A stretch of 64,000 bases of DNA. It comes from Zingiber officinale. Its lineage: Eukaryota; Streptophyta; Magnoliopsida; Zingiberales; Zingiberaceae. The stretch spans positions 20,391,173-20,455,172 of the forward strand of contig NC_055998.1 of the NCBI RefSeq assembly GCF_018446385.1, in the 5' to 3' direction. The stretch's first letter is position 1, and every line of letters starts with the position of its first letter. The notes under the pieces are model-generated. The model worked only from the letters and a program-made list of their open reading frames with translations. It was not told the DNA's origin and did no database searches. The position numbers and the translations under genes were made by a program. Positions 48,241 to 59,457 of this stretch are shown here, piece after piece.

Positions 48241-49035
48241 TTTTTTCTTAACTCTACTTGTGGGCAAATAACTCTTATGTAGCAAAGTTTTCTTTTCCTG
48301 TAATAAGATTCTATTTGCTTTAATCTACTCCTGATTTATGCTTAACTGTCTTATTTGTTAGTATTTTTCCTACGTGTTTGAGAGTACTCCCTTTGCTTAA
48401 GTGGAAGTCCTGGTCTTATTTTATCTACCGAGTGACTTAGAAATCCTAGTACTTGACCCCTTGGGCACCAAAACCTTGAAGATCGGATCGACACTAATAC
48501 CGATCGAACACGTGATGAGGGATGCGCTTCGATAAGGGTGAATCCTTCATGGTCCGCGTGGAGTTATGTCCGTATGGAGTGAAGACCGAGTGGACTTTAA
48601 TTCTTGGGCTACTCAATATTTAATAAAGACTGCGCCTAAGAAATAGGAGAGACGAAGTCTAGAAAACCCAGACGGGTTTAGGGCTGACTGGACTTCAACT
48701 GCCTTAAGTATTGAACACTAACAATAAAGGAAAGTCTACCTCGATGCACACGATAGTGCTTTAGAATAATGATTTACCTATCACATCCATTGTAAATGTA
48801 TGTCTCCTATTCGTGATACGTGCTTTATACCCTCATTTCTCTGACACGACAATTGATGCATAGTTTTCCATATGCATGACGATTTACCTTCCATTCTAAT
48901 AGCTATGATAATTGACCCGTTCTTTTACCCCCTGATCCTACTATCCCTTTTAAAAGTGAGCTCGAAGGGTTATCTTTAAAACCCTAGTGCTCTTTTTTCT
49001 TTCTTCATTCTAACCCTCTACTTTCACGAGCTCCA
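48241..49035. other. Spacer between the two gag-like remnants
   Basis: No gene. Probably untranslated or LTR-derived sequence of the same element type; no repeat partner in the window. Confidence 0.35.
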
Positions 49036-51250
49036 ATGAATTCTCCTCCTCTTTACTCTTCTTCACTCCTTTCCCTCGAATCTAGCTATTAATGTTTCAG
49101 GTGTGTGGTATACCTTCCTTACTCCCAACTTTAATGAGGTAGACTTAGACGACCTCCAATTTACTTATGACATCCCCCACTCCATACACATAATTATATC
49201 TACCAACCAAGACCATCCTCATCTTCCTCCCTTTGGTTATGTAACTATTTTCAAGGAGCAAATCTTGGTGCCTTACGTTTTCCTATCTCATCCCTTTTTT
49301 TTGTTAAGGTCAGCCAATATTTCTACATTCCTCTCTACCAATTAGTCCTCGACTCCATTCACCTTCTGTGTGTCATCGTTATTGTGTTATGCTTATTCGG
49401 GGTCTCTCTAACCCCTAAAGTATTCCGTTATCTTTTCTATCTTCAAAAAATAACTGAAGGTCTATTTTTTTTGTGCTCGTTCCAACAATACCCTCTTTGA
49501 TAAGATTCCTTCTCAAGGGATCGATTGGAGGAGCAAGTACTTTTTTATCCGAGTTCCTACCCCAATCTCCTGGCTGACTGCCTGGTAGTCGCACCTTCTT
49601 GCTGGACTTGCTCAAGGTGACCCTAGCATGGGTTGAAACCTCAGTGCAATTACCACCCAATTATCCTGCTTGCAATTCAACATTCCCATCTTACTTCAAA
49701 AGGGCATGTTGTTTATCTTCGGGCTGAGTCCTACCCTGATGGGACCGGAATCCTCTTTTGGTAAGAATCCTCCACCTCCCTTTTCATGTTGAGTATGATT
49801 GAGACTTGATGCTTCTCTCTACAGCGGAAACTATGTCTAAGGATGTTCACCTGATGAGTACCAAGCTGGATAAAGCTACCCTAAATCAACTAGGGAAAGC
49901 AATTTTAGAGGTGAAAGAAGTCGAACTGGCCACCTCACAGCCCGACTGCTCCCAGGCTTCAGGCATAGCACAGGAATCCACTGACTCAAATGTGTCACTA
50001 TCATTTAGGTGGAAGAGACATCGATTAGGCGCTCCAGCTTCATCTAGACAGCCAAGGGTCGAGCAAACCATTGCTATTGCATCTCAGGCTCCCCTTGCTC
50101 GTGGAAAAAGCCTACTTATAACTGATTGACCTCCGACCGGACCCTTGGTTCTAAGGCTGACTGGCTCTTCTTCTGTGCCCTCTACGTTTGCTCGACCTCC
50201 TCGTCTAGCACCATCAACTAGCCTTACTCTGGGCTCCTCTTCTTCCAGGCCAGGCTCTCCTCTTGACTCGGATCGCCAATTCAATCTCACCTTCAGTTTG
50301 CAATCTCAACAAGAGATGGCTTCCACCTCCTCACCATCTTACGAGGTGGTGAAGTTAAAGGGACCACTAGCCGAAGCCTGGAGGAGTGAGAGGTGATGAA
50401 TGAGGGAGTTCTTAGTCTTTGAGTGTGCAGACGAATACACCTAGAACACCACCACAGTAAGTTTTTAAGTTTACCCATTTTGGCAAGTAAATCTCTCAAT
50501 ACTATCCTTTTTATTTTAGCTTTACGCTACAGGGCTAAAATTGAGCCACCTAGTGGTGGACTTGGAACGAGATAATAAAATCCTAAGAAAGCATATGGAG
50601 GAACTAGAGCTCTTCGCATCCAATCCAAGAACTAAGGTGGCCAATCTGCAGAAAGAAGTGAGTGTCCAGGTCGAGCTACTCTCAGATATGGAGAAGGCTA
50701 TAAGAGAGTCCCAACAACTGGTTACTTCTCAATAGATGGATAGAAGGAAATTGGAAATTCTGCTAAGTACTAGTGAATCCAAACTCCAAGCAGAAACTAC
50801 AGTAAAAGCCAAAGTACTAGCAGACTTGACACAAAAAACCACCCTGCTAGAAGAACTAAAGATTTCTCACGCCTCAGGATCAGCTGAGCAACCAAGGAAC
50901 TATCATCCAAGGATTTGTTGATATTAGAATAACAGAGAAACTTGGACACACAGGAAGCCTGGCTGGAATCATTGCGGGCCGAATTAGAATCAGTTAAGTC
51001 TGAACTGGCAGCTTATAAGATCAGAGAGGACAAGCGTTCTAAAATTTGGCAGAAAGCTTATATCGAATCTCAAGAATTCGGCCACACATTTGCTGCACGC
51101 ATCGCAAGGACACTCACTCTTGGAGCTGAAGGGGCGGTCCAATAATTAAGGGAGGGCAGATACCTATTGGCAGAATCACCTCAATGCTTCGTAAATCACC
51201 AGCGGCTTCTAGAAGATCTCCCAAAAGACCTTCTAAGTAAATTTGATTGA
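49036..51250 (+). pseudogene. Putative gypsy-type transposon gag-like ORF (copy 2), broken
   Basis: Begins near ATG 49036. Around 49103-49590, segments such as LPPFGYVTIFKEQ, FFIRVPTPISWLTAW and an aromatic-rich middle match the plant domain named putative gypsy type transposon (Pfam Transposase_28, by memory). Downstream, 50541-51145 is a long Lys/Glu/Leu coiled coil (LVVDLERDNKILRKHMEELE, LESLRAELESVKSELAAYK) broken by stops at 50733-50735 and near 50920. It ends with a conserved tail DLPKDLLSKFD near 51250. Many stops and shifts show it is dead. Confidence 0.62.
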
Positions 51251-51388
51251 ACGTGTAATATGCTTATTGTTATACCTTATGCCTCGTAATTACGGAAGGA
51301 AAGAAATGGAACTTAAACGAAATATATATTGATCATTATTTCAAATCATACTTGCCTCCTTGTATATATTCACAATTTTATTGATATC

Positions 51389-51598
51389 ATCCTTTCGGGA
51401 CGATCTAGTGGCTAGTGCATGAGGTGTTGCCACCATAAAGTCTGGGGTTCGAATCTCGGCATAGTCGAGGTAAATGCCTCCCTTATGTACTAGTCACTAT
51501 TCCAAAGGCTAGTAGCCGCCCGTGATTTACCTCCTCCTTGTTGGCCCTGGGACGGGTTGGCGGGGGTGCTGGAGGCGAGCCTATTCACCTTTTGCCAC
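51389..51598 (+). mobile_element. tRNA-derived SINE with perfect 18-bp target duplication
   Basis: A 210-bp element with a tRNA-like head (A-box-like CTAGTGGCTAGTGCATGAGG, B-box GGGGTTCGAATCTCG), a middle with GTGATTTACCTCCTCC, and an end at TATTCACCTTTTGCCAC. It is flanked by identical 18-bp copies of CACAATTTTATTGATATC (51371-51388 and 51599-51616). The exact duplication suggests a fairly recent insertion. Confidence 0.9.
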
Positions 51599-51974
51599 CA
51601 CAATTTTATTGATATCTCCTTTTATAAGATGAAATCCAGATGAACACTCCCTCATAAAAAAGGTCCAGTAGTACAGAGATCCAAAGGTTAGGTGCGAGAT
51701 TCTTTCAGATGATGGACTTGGTCTGGAAGTGAATCAAGAAGACCGGGGATGTCGATAAACTGGGTCATAGTGGAGTAGACCCTACAAGGTAGTGTAAAAG
51801 GTCATCTCGGGCTCCTTTTACTTCTAAGATGCAGATGGAAAGAACTTAGAGCAGCTATAGAACACAAATCACCTGCAGCCTTATAGAGCTTAAGAGTACG
51901 CTTGTAATACATTAATGTAGTATGTTGAATATTTGCACTTAATGAAAATACAGACAATTTTACCTCGAAAGCCT

Positions 51975-52202
51975 CATGCCCTCGACTCCCGAGCCGTTCG
52001 ACCAAGTTATAAATGAGCATGCTCTTGTGTTTATATATTCCAGACTTCTGAGCCTCCGGTTGGGTTATAAGCGAGCATGTTCTCGTGTCATGCCCTAGAC
52101 TCCCGAGTCGTTTAGCCGGGATATAAGCAAATGTGCTCTCGCACCTATATATTCCAAACTCCCGAGTCTTCGGTCGGGTTATAAGCGAGCATGCTCTCAC
52201 AC
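51975..52202. repeat. Two 114-bp tandem repeats
   Basis: Copies at 51975-52088 and 52089-52202 start CATGCCCTCGACTCCCGAG and CATGCCCTAGACTCCCGAG. Each holds two related half-units of about 57 bp built on GGGTTATAAGCGAGCATG. The Copia element at 52219 inserted just after it. Confidence 0.85.
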
Positions 52203-53100
52203 TATATTCCAGACTCTCTGTTGAGTTTTGTGTTTAATTCAAAGTATTTTTCTTGGTTTTAGTTGTTATGGTAATGCATATGTGAATGCATTTAGTCCCA
52301 CATTGCTAAGCTAAGAAGGTCGGAAGACCTTATATATGGATCCCTTCCATCCTTGCTTAGCAAAATTAAGGGGACCTACATGCATGCGACGGCCGAGCCC
52401 AAATCAGGTGGTTTCGAGGGGTTCGAGCTGGAAATCCATAAACCGGGCGCGACGCACGCGATCATCGCGTGCAAGGGGGGTGCAAATCCCCAGCTCGTGG
52501 GCCTCACGCTTGCAAGCGACCTGGTTTGTTTTTGCCAGTCTTTGGTTTGGTTTGGTTTTGTCCCGGAACCGACACACTTGGCGAGGTTTGGTTCTGTCCC
52601 GCGCGTGAGGAAGCGACGCACTTCGAACCAACACTTTGGTTGGCTGGCGAAGCAGTATCCCGCAGAATCGACGCTTTTGTTCGCTGGCGAAGCAGTGCTT
52701 ATTGCTTCGAAGTGAATAAATACTACACCTCTGTTCCTCATTCAGAATCACTCGAATTCTGCTCTTCTCCTTCTTCCCTCTCTCTGTGTGTCCTGAGGCT
52801 TGGTTCCGCGATCTGAGGTTGAGTCCGAGTGCGCCGTTCGTCTTGGAGTGCACCTATGGACGATGCGAGTGGTTGTCGGATCTTGGGAGGATTTTGCCGG
52901 AGAGTCTCTGTACCGTGGGCGGCAATAAATTCTCTAAAGACAGTCGACACGCCGACGCTTCAACCGAAAGATACCAATTTCTGAATCTTACTCTTTTATT
53001 TACCTGTTTATTGCATGCTTGCTATTTTGGTGTAATTTACTACTGTTTAGTACTCTCGTACAACAACATTTTAGAGAATTTATTACCAGCATCAATAGAC

Positions 53101-54435
53101 ATGATGAATGATAGGGTAACAGGTTCTGATGAGGCTAGCGCTAGACCCGAGAGATTTTTCGGGCAAAACTTCAAACGTTGGCAACAACGGATGAAATTTT
53201 GGCTTACTACGTTAGGGCTATTCTCTGTTATAGAAACAAATCCTCCTTCACTTGATGAAGAGGAACTTGCATATAGTGCTTCCTTACAGAGGTTTAAGCA
53301 AAGGGATTATCTCTGCCATGGGAGAATCCTATCTGCCCTCTCAGACACACTATTTGATGTGTACTGCTCAACGGCTTCAGCTAAAGAGCTGTGGAAATCT
53401 TTGGATAAAAAATACAATTCCGAAGATTCTGGTTTAGAAAAGTACACTATGGCAAAATTCATAAACTTCAAAATGGTTGAAGGCAAATCTGTGGTTGAGC
53501 AGACACATGAATTCCAAGTTCAAATTCATGGTTTTGCTGAAGGAGATATGTCATTACTCGAAAAATTTCAGGTCTTGTCTATCATCGAAAAATTACCTCC
53601 AAGTTGGGAAGATTTTGGCATGACTCTTAAACCTAGGAGAGGTAAAATCTCTCTAGAAGATTTGATGATTGCCTTAAATATCGAAGAACAACATCGGAAG
53701 CAACATAAAGATGATGATAAAAGAATGCCTATGGATTTTATTCCAAAGGCAAACGTAGTAGTCTCATATGACAAGAAAAAAAAATTCAAAAATCAGAAAA
53801 TGAAAAACAAGATGAAACCCAAACCAAAGATTCAAAAGAAAAATGGAATCAAGCCGTGCTGGGCATGTGGGCAAGTTGGACATTATGCCAAATTCTGCCC
53901 TAAGCAAAAGGACAAGAAGAAAAACCAAAGCAACACGTCCAACACCAAGGCACAAGTAAATGTTGTGGCTGCTAGTGACGACACCAGCAATAGGTTTGTT
54001 ACCTTCAAACCCGAACTAAACTTGATCTATCAACCCAATGAATGGTTAGTTGATACAGGTGCTAATGTGCACTATTGTGCTGATCGCTCTGCCTTCCTTA
54101 CTTATCAGGTAATTGAAGGCACTTCCGTGACCATGGGGAACCATTCTGCAGCTAGGGTGTTTGGGATAGGACAAGTTGACCTAAGGTTCACCTCTGGAAA
54201 AGTCCTATCACTACATGAGGTGCATCATGTTCCAACGGTCCGTCGGAATTTGATTAGCGGGTCAAAGTTAGTCCGCGCTAGTTATGAGCTGTACTTTAAA
54301 TGTAATAAAGTTGTAATATTACATTTAGGAACATTTATTGGAAAAGGTTTATTTAAACTCAATGTAGAAAATGCTACTTTAAATAAATTTACTGATATTG
54401 GTTGTTCATATAATATTGAGTCTTATGATATATGA
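53101..54435 (+). pseudogene. Copia gag-protease
   Basis: The gag probably starts at ATG 53101; the open frame extends upstream into the LTR but that part shows no gag similarity. Gag carries FKRWQQRMKFWLTTLGLF and a zinc knuckle CWACGQVGHYAKFCP near 53860. The aspartic protease active site is in EWLVDTGANVHYC near 54040. The frame ends at a TGA (54433-54435) inside the GAG-pre-integrase motif, where the next codons still read HDRLGHI, so the polyprotein is truncated here by one nonsense change. Confidence 0.85.
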
Positions 54436-55240
54436 CATGACAGATTAGGGCATATCAATTTTAATACCGTAAAAAGGATGATGAATCTAGACATGATTCC
54501 TAAGCATGCTATAAATGATAAGAAAAAATGTGAAATTTGTGTGTAATATAAACAACTCCGTAAACCCTTCAAATCAGTTGATAGAAATTCTGATATTTTA
54601 GAATTGATTCATACTGACTGTTGTGAGTTTAATGGTGTAATAACGAGAGACCATAAATGGTATTTCATTACCTTCATTGATGATCACTCTTGTTATTGTT
54701 ATGTTTATTTGCTGAAAACTAAGGATGAAGCTTTAGATAAATTTATGATTTTTAAATCTGAAGCTGAGAATCAAACAAATAAATCTATTAAGAGGTTCAG
54801 GTCTGATAGGGGTGGAGAGTTTACCTCGAACCTGTTTAAAAATTTTTGTCAAGATACAGGTATAATTCACGAGGTAACTGCTCCATATAGTCCTCAATCC
54901 AACGGTATAGCAGAACGAAAAAATCGAACCTTTGAAGATATGATTAATTCCATGTTAGACAGTTCTGGGTTACCTAACTTCATGTGGGGGGAGGCTCTAT
55001 ACATTGCATGTCATGTGTTAAATAGAGTCCCCATGAGGTCAAGGGATAAAAGCCCATATGAGCTTTGGAAAGGCCAGAGGACAAGTTTGAAATATCTTAA
55101 AGTGTGGGGGTGCCTTGCAAAGGTACTAGTACCTGAACACAGAAGGAAAAAAACTTGGTCCAAAGACTGTAGATGGTATCTTCTTGGGTTATGCTCAAAA
55201 TAGTATTGCATATAAGTTTCTGATTATTAAATCTGAAATT
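54436..55240 (+). pseudogene. Copia integrase
   Basis: Follows the TGA in the same frame, with a second stop (TAA) near 54544. The catalytic triad is visible: Asp in ELIHTDCCEF, Asp in FRSDRGGEFTS, Glu in NGIAERKNRTF, then YELWKGQRTSLKYLKVWGC. A frameshift near 55150-55200 ends the frame. Confidence 0.85.
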
Positions 55241-55306
55241 TCTTGAATAGATGCAAATACTATTGTAAAACTTTGCGATGCTACATTTTTTGAGGATATA
55301 TTTCTT

Positions 55307-57110
55307 ATGAAGACGAGAACACCTCAGTCTATATCTGGTATTCCTACTAGAGATAAGCATGCTGCTGTAGAGGTCCCATTATCCGTAGTAGGTACACCTT
55401 CCTCAAGTCACTCTAGACTAGATGAATCTAGTGAGTATACAGAACCGAGAAGGAGCAAGAGGCAACGTGTGTCTACGGATTTATGCCAAGATTTTATCAC
55501 CTATAATATAGAAGGTGACCCTGTGGCATATAGAGATGCTATGGTTTCTCCTGAAGCTAAGCACTGGAAAGAGGCTATTAAAAGTGAAATGGACTCTATT
55601 ATCTCTAATGGCACTTGGGAGTTGGTAGATTTACCTCCTGGGTATACCACTATAGGATGTAAATGGGTGTTTAAGAGAAAACTAAAACCTGATGGGTCAG
55701 TAGATAAATTCAAAACCCGCCTAGTTGCTAAGGGATTCAAACAGAAAGAAGAGATTGACTATTTTGACACTTATTCTCCTGTTACCAGAATTACTACAAT
55801 CCGAGTGTTAATAGCATTGACATCCATATATCATCATGAGGTCCATCAAATGGATGTCAAAACGACATTCTTTAATAAGATATTGAAGAAGAGATATATA
55901 TGGATCAGCCTGAGGGACATATAGTCTCTGGAAATGAGAATATAGTCTGTAGATTAGTCAAATCTCTTTATGGTTTGAAGCAAGCCGCAAAACAGTAGCA
56001 CAAAAAATTTGATAGAGCTATGCTATCGTTTGGCTTTGAAATGAATGCCTCTGATAAATGTGTGTATATTAAAATGAAAGATGATAATTGTATTATCTTA
56101 TGTCTATATGTAGATGATATTCTACTTTTTGGTTCTAACTTTTATATTATTAATGAGACCAAGGCCCTCTTAAGTGGTAAGTTTGATATGAAGGATATGA
56201 GTTGTGCTGATATGATTTTAGGGCTGAAGTTGACTCGTTCAACTGATGGAATAGCAATTTCTCAATCACTCTATGTTGAGAGAGTATTAGAGAAATATGA
56301 CTATAGCCAAGTTAAATTTGTCGTCACACCCTATGATCCTTCAAAAACTCTCCACAAGAATAAGAGTGGTGTGGCAGTGCCTCAATTAAAATACTCACAA
56401 ATCATAGGTAGTCTAATGTATTTAGCAAATTGTTCTAGACTTGATATTTCTTTTGCTATAACGAAATTGAGCAGGTTTACCAGCTGTCCGGACAGAACGC
56501 ATTGGGATGCATTAGACAGAGTACTCAGATACCTAAAAGGCACTATATCCTTGGGCTTGTGGTATGGGAGATTCCCTGCAGTCTTGGATGGATATAGTGA
56601 TGCTAGTCGGATAGCCGACACTGCTGAGTGTAAAGGCATTACTGGTTATGTCTTTACACTTGGAGGCAGTGCAGTTGTTTGGAGGTCTGTTAAACAGACG
56701 ATTATAACCCATTCTACATCTGAAGTAGAATTGTGTGCTTTGGATACCAAAGTAACTGAAGTTGATTGGCTTAAGAGTCTTCTTTCTGAAATTCCCTTGA
56801 TGATGAAACCAATACCTTCTATTTCAGTACACTATGATAATTAAACAACAATAGCTCAGATTAGAAGCTCCAAGTATAACCAGAAACAGAAGAGACATGT
56901 ATGAATAAGATTAAAATCTATTCATGAGCTAGTGTCTCTTGGAGTGGTCTCATTGGACTTTGTAAGTTCAAAGGACAATATTGCTGATCCACTCACTAAA
57001 GGACTTGATTCTGAGAAAATCAAGAGATCCAGTAAGGGAATGAGACTGAGGCCTATCCTGGTTTCACCTATAGCGGCAACCCAACCTATCTGATTGGAGA
57101 TCCCAAGAAG
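55307..57110 (+). pseudogene. Copia reverse transcriptase and RNase H
   Basis: RT begins with KHWKEAIKSEMDSI and WVFKRKLKPDGS and is shifted near 55890. It resumes with VCRLVKSLYGLKQA, meets a stop near 55996, and continues from 56020 with the catalytic YVDDIL box. RNase H follows with DGYSDAS, VVWRSVKQTII and THSTSEVE, then a stop near 56842 and further stops to about 57110. At least four disabling changes. Confidence 0.85.
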
Positions 57111-57617
57111 TAGGTTCAATGTGGTATAAACAAGTTATAAGGGTGAACCGTAAGCATCAAATTGATTAAGATGTAATCTCATAGTCTCTTCCCTAGATAG
57201 ATGCTTGACTGCTAGTAAAGATGAGCTTAGGAGCTCTTAATGAGTTCAAGGTCTTAATGACAGGATGCTCGCAGTACATCCTTGGAGAACTCACCTATAT
57301 AAGTGTAACTGTGTGGCCGCAGTGTGGGGAGTCTAGGCAACTCTCCTTAGCATTTATGAAACAAGATTCAGTGGCATGGCCATAATACACCAACCCAGAA
57401 GGATTCAACCGTCGCCCGTGATGAGTTGTTACCAATTGATTTTCACATATAAAAGGTTTAAGTTCAAGACTGAGTTCACTTCAAACCTATGTGAATAAGA
57501 TTGGTGTACTTAGGTGAAAATTCAAACTGGAAGGTATTTTCACTAAAAGCTCATTACAACTAAGCCTCAGGACAAGTCTCTGTTTTTCGACCAAAATAAT
57601 TTGAATTAGTGGGGGAT
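57111..57617. other. Copia 3' untranslated region
   Basis: Non-coding tail between RNase H remnants and the 3' LTR, ending in the polypurine tract at 57609-57617. Confidence 0.6.
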
Positions 57618-58136
57618 TGTTGAATTTTGTGTTTAATTCAAAGTATTTTTCTTGGTTTTAGTTGTTATGGTAATGCATATGTGAATGCATTTAGTGTTGG
57701 ATCGAGACGCGCTAGAGGGGGGGGGTGAATAGCGCTCGCGGCTAAATTGTTCGTTTATCGGAATCGTAAAACTATCGGCGTATTTTAAAACCTCGTTCAG
57801 AAATTAATGCAGCGGAAATAAAGTAGAGAAACACACACAGAAGAACACGGAGGATTTACTTCGTTTGGAGCATAAGGCGACTCCTACTCGAAGGCCCGCG
57901 ATCCTTGATCGCTTCCGGTGGGCAACAACTATAAGCTCGATAAGAATTACAAATTGAAGTACAATAAATGACAATAATTAATTATACCGACGACAAAGAA
58001 ATGAAGATCCGGAGCTCCTGGTCGTCGGGCACAAGTAGCAACACTTCGAAACGTTGTTTGGAGCAGCACGTAGCACTGGAATAACTTGAAACTTGATGTC
58101 CTGAAGTGCTGGTCGAAACCCCCTTATAAAGGGTGT

Positions 58137-58362
58137 TCAAGGCGCCTTGAAGGCTGTTCAAGGTGCCTCCATGCTGCCGAGTCTTCCACGTGGATCAAAC
58201 TTGATCTGGTCGAACTTCATCTATTTAAGGCGCCTTAAACCTTGCTCAAGGCGCCTTCCAAGGCGCCTTATACCCTCATGAAGGCGCCTCCAATGAAGTT
58301 TCACAGCCAGGTCAGCTTTTGCACCCGAGGCGCCTCCAAGCTCCATGGAGGCGCCTCGGACA
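58137..58362. repeat. Palindromic GGCGCC-rich array in LTR
   Basis: About nine AAGGCGCCTT or GAGGCGCCTC palindromes in 225 bp, at the position corresponding to the CGATCGGT array of the left-edge LTR. Confidence 0.8.
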
Positions 58363-58587
58363 CTGTTCATCCGAGGTAAATCTTCGTTATTTTGTACCTG
58401 CAAGACATGTTAGTCTCAAACAATATCCTGCAACACAAAGTTAGCACATAAAATATAATAGAAGAAATAATAAAGACAGTCTCCGGACTGTCCGAGTCTG
58501 ACTTCGGATTTCCGTCCGGAAATCCTAGGTCGACCCGACGCCTACTGTTCCCTCTACGGGGAACCACTACAACAAAAACATTAAAAG

Positions 58588-58890
58588 ACAACGGTTAAAA
58601 ACCGTTGTCGTAAGCCTTTAAAACCGTTGTAATTGACAGTGTTGTTAAAAGTGGGGGGCTACGACAACGGTTTTAAACCGTTGTCTTTGACTGAAAAGAC
58701 AACAGTTTTGCAACGGTTTAAAACCGTTGTCTTTGAATGAAAAGACAACGGTTTAAAACCGTTGTTGTTTAGAGTATTTTTTTTAATAGCATTGCCCGTT
58801 ACAATCATTTTTGGGGTTACGACAACGGTTTTTAACCGTTGTCTTTGAGGGTGATAGGCAACAATAACTATTTTAAATCGTTGTCTTTTA
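58588..58890. repeat. Left subterminal repeats of the CACTA element
   Basis: Repeated GACAACGG and CCGTTGTC arms around A/T cores, forming imperfect palindromes of about 20-26 bp. Confidence 0.85.
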
Positions 58891-59359
58891 AATTATTATC
58901 TTTTAATACCAATATATTATATTTAAATATAAATATATAATAAAGAATCATAATCACAAAAGAAAGAATATTCCTCACATCAATATCATTCAAAATGTTA
59001 CTTATACAAGAATTACAATCACAAAAGAAGAAACATGTCTCATGTTTAAATAAAATTTATCTCAATACAAATAAACAAATAAGTTCCATTTATAACTAAT
59101 GAACAATAGCCAACTAATGAACAAGTCCCATCACAATCTTCAACTTGTAGGATTTCATTGAACTCTTTTTTCTCACTTGCTAATTCTTTTTCAATCAGTA
59201 TATAAGAATTGGCAGCCACTGTTATAGCCTTGCATATAGCAAAATGAATAAAGCTTGATGGAGTGAATAGCTTCATGTAGCTGAAACAAAAAAATTGGAA
59301 CAAGCATAGCTTAATGAAGATGATGTAAGAATTGGCAACAAGTTAATTCCAATAAACTG

Positions 59360-59457
59360 ACCAGTCCTGCCCCAACATGATCACGAATGAAAGCTGCATC
59401 GCTGTATCGCTCTTCCTCTATAGCTCTCTGTACTTGAGTTGGACTCATTTTAATGTG
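59360..59457 (-). pseudogene. EXECUTER-like exon fragment captured by the CACTA element
   Basis: The minus strand encodes QVQRAIEEERYSDAAFIRDH and then VGAGL, followed by a splice-donor-like GTCAGT. This matches, from memory, the UVR-like segment of EXECUTER 1/2, plastid proteins of singlet-oxygen signalling. One exon-sized piece is recognised; another possible exon (EKELASEKKEFNEILQVED) lies at about 59150-59220 but I cannot assign it. Confidence 0.55.

Larger units (their letters stand above)
52219..57694 (+). mobile_element. Copia LTR retrotransposon, disabled, 3' LTR cut
   Basis: Domain order gag-protease-integrase-RT-RNase H identifies Copia. The 5' LTR starts TGTTGAGTTTTGTG at 52219. 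The 3' LTR starts TGTTGAATTTTGTG at 57618 after polypurine GTGGGGGAT and is cut at 57694 by another element. The surviving 76 bp of 3' LTR differ from the 5' LTR at one position. The 5' LTR right edge cannot be fixed. A TATA-like TTATATATGG lies at about 52330. Confidence 0.85.

Noticed and set aside
51391-51480. Possible tRNA gene at the SINE head
   Set aside because: A- and B-box-like motifs are present but the sequence does not fold to an obvious cloverleaf and is bounded by SINE target duplications.
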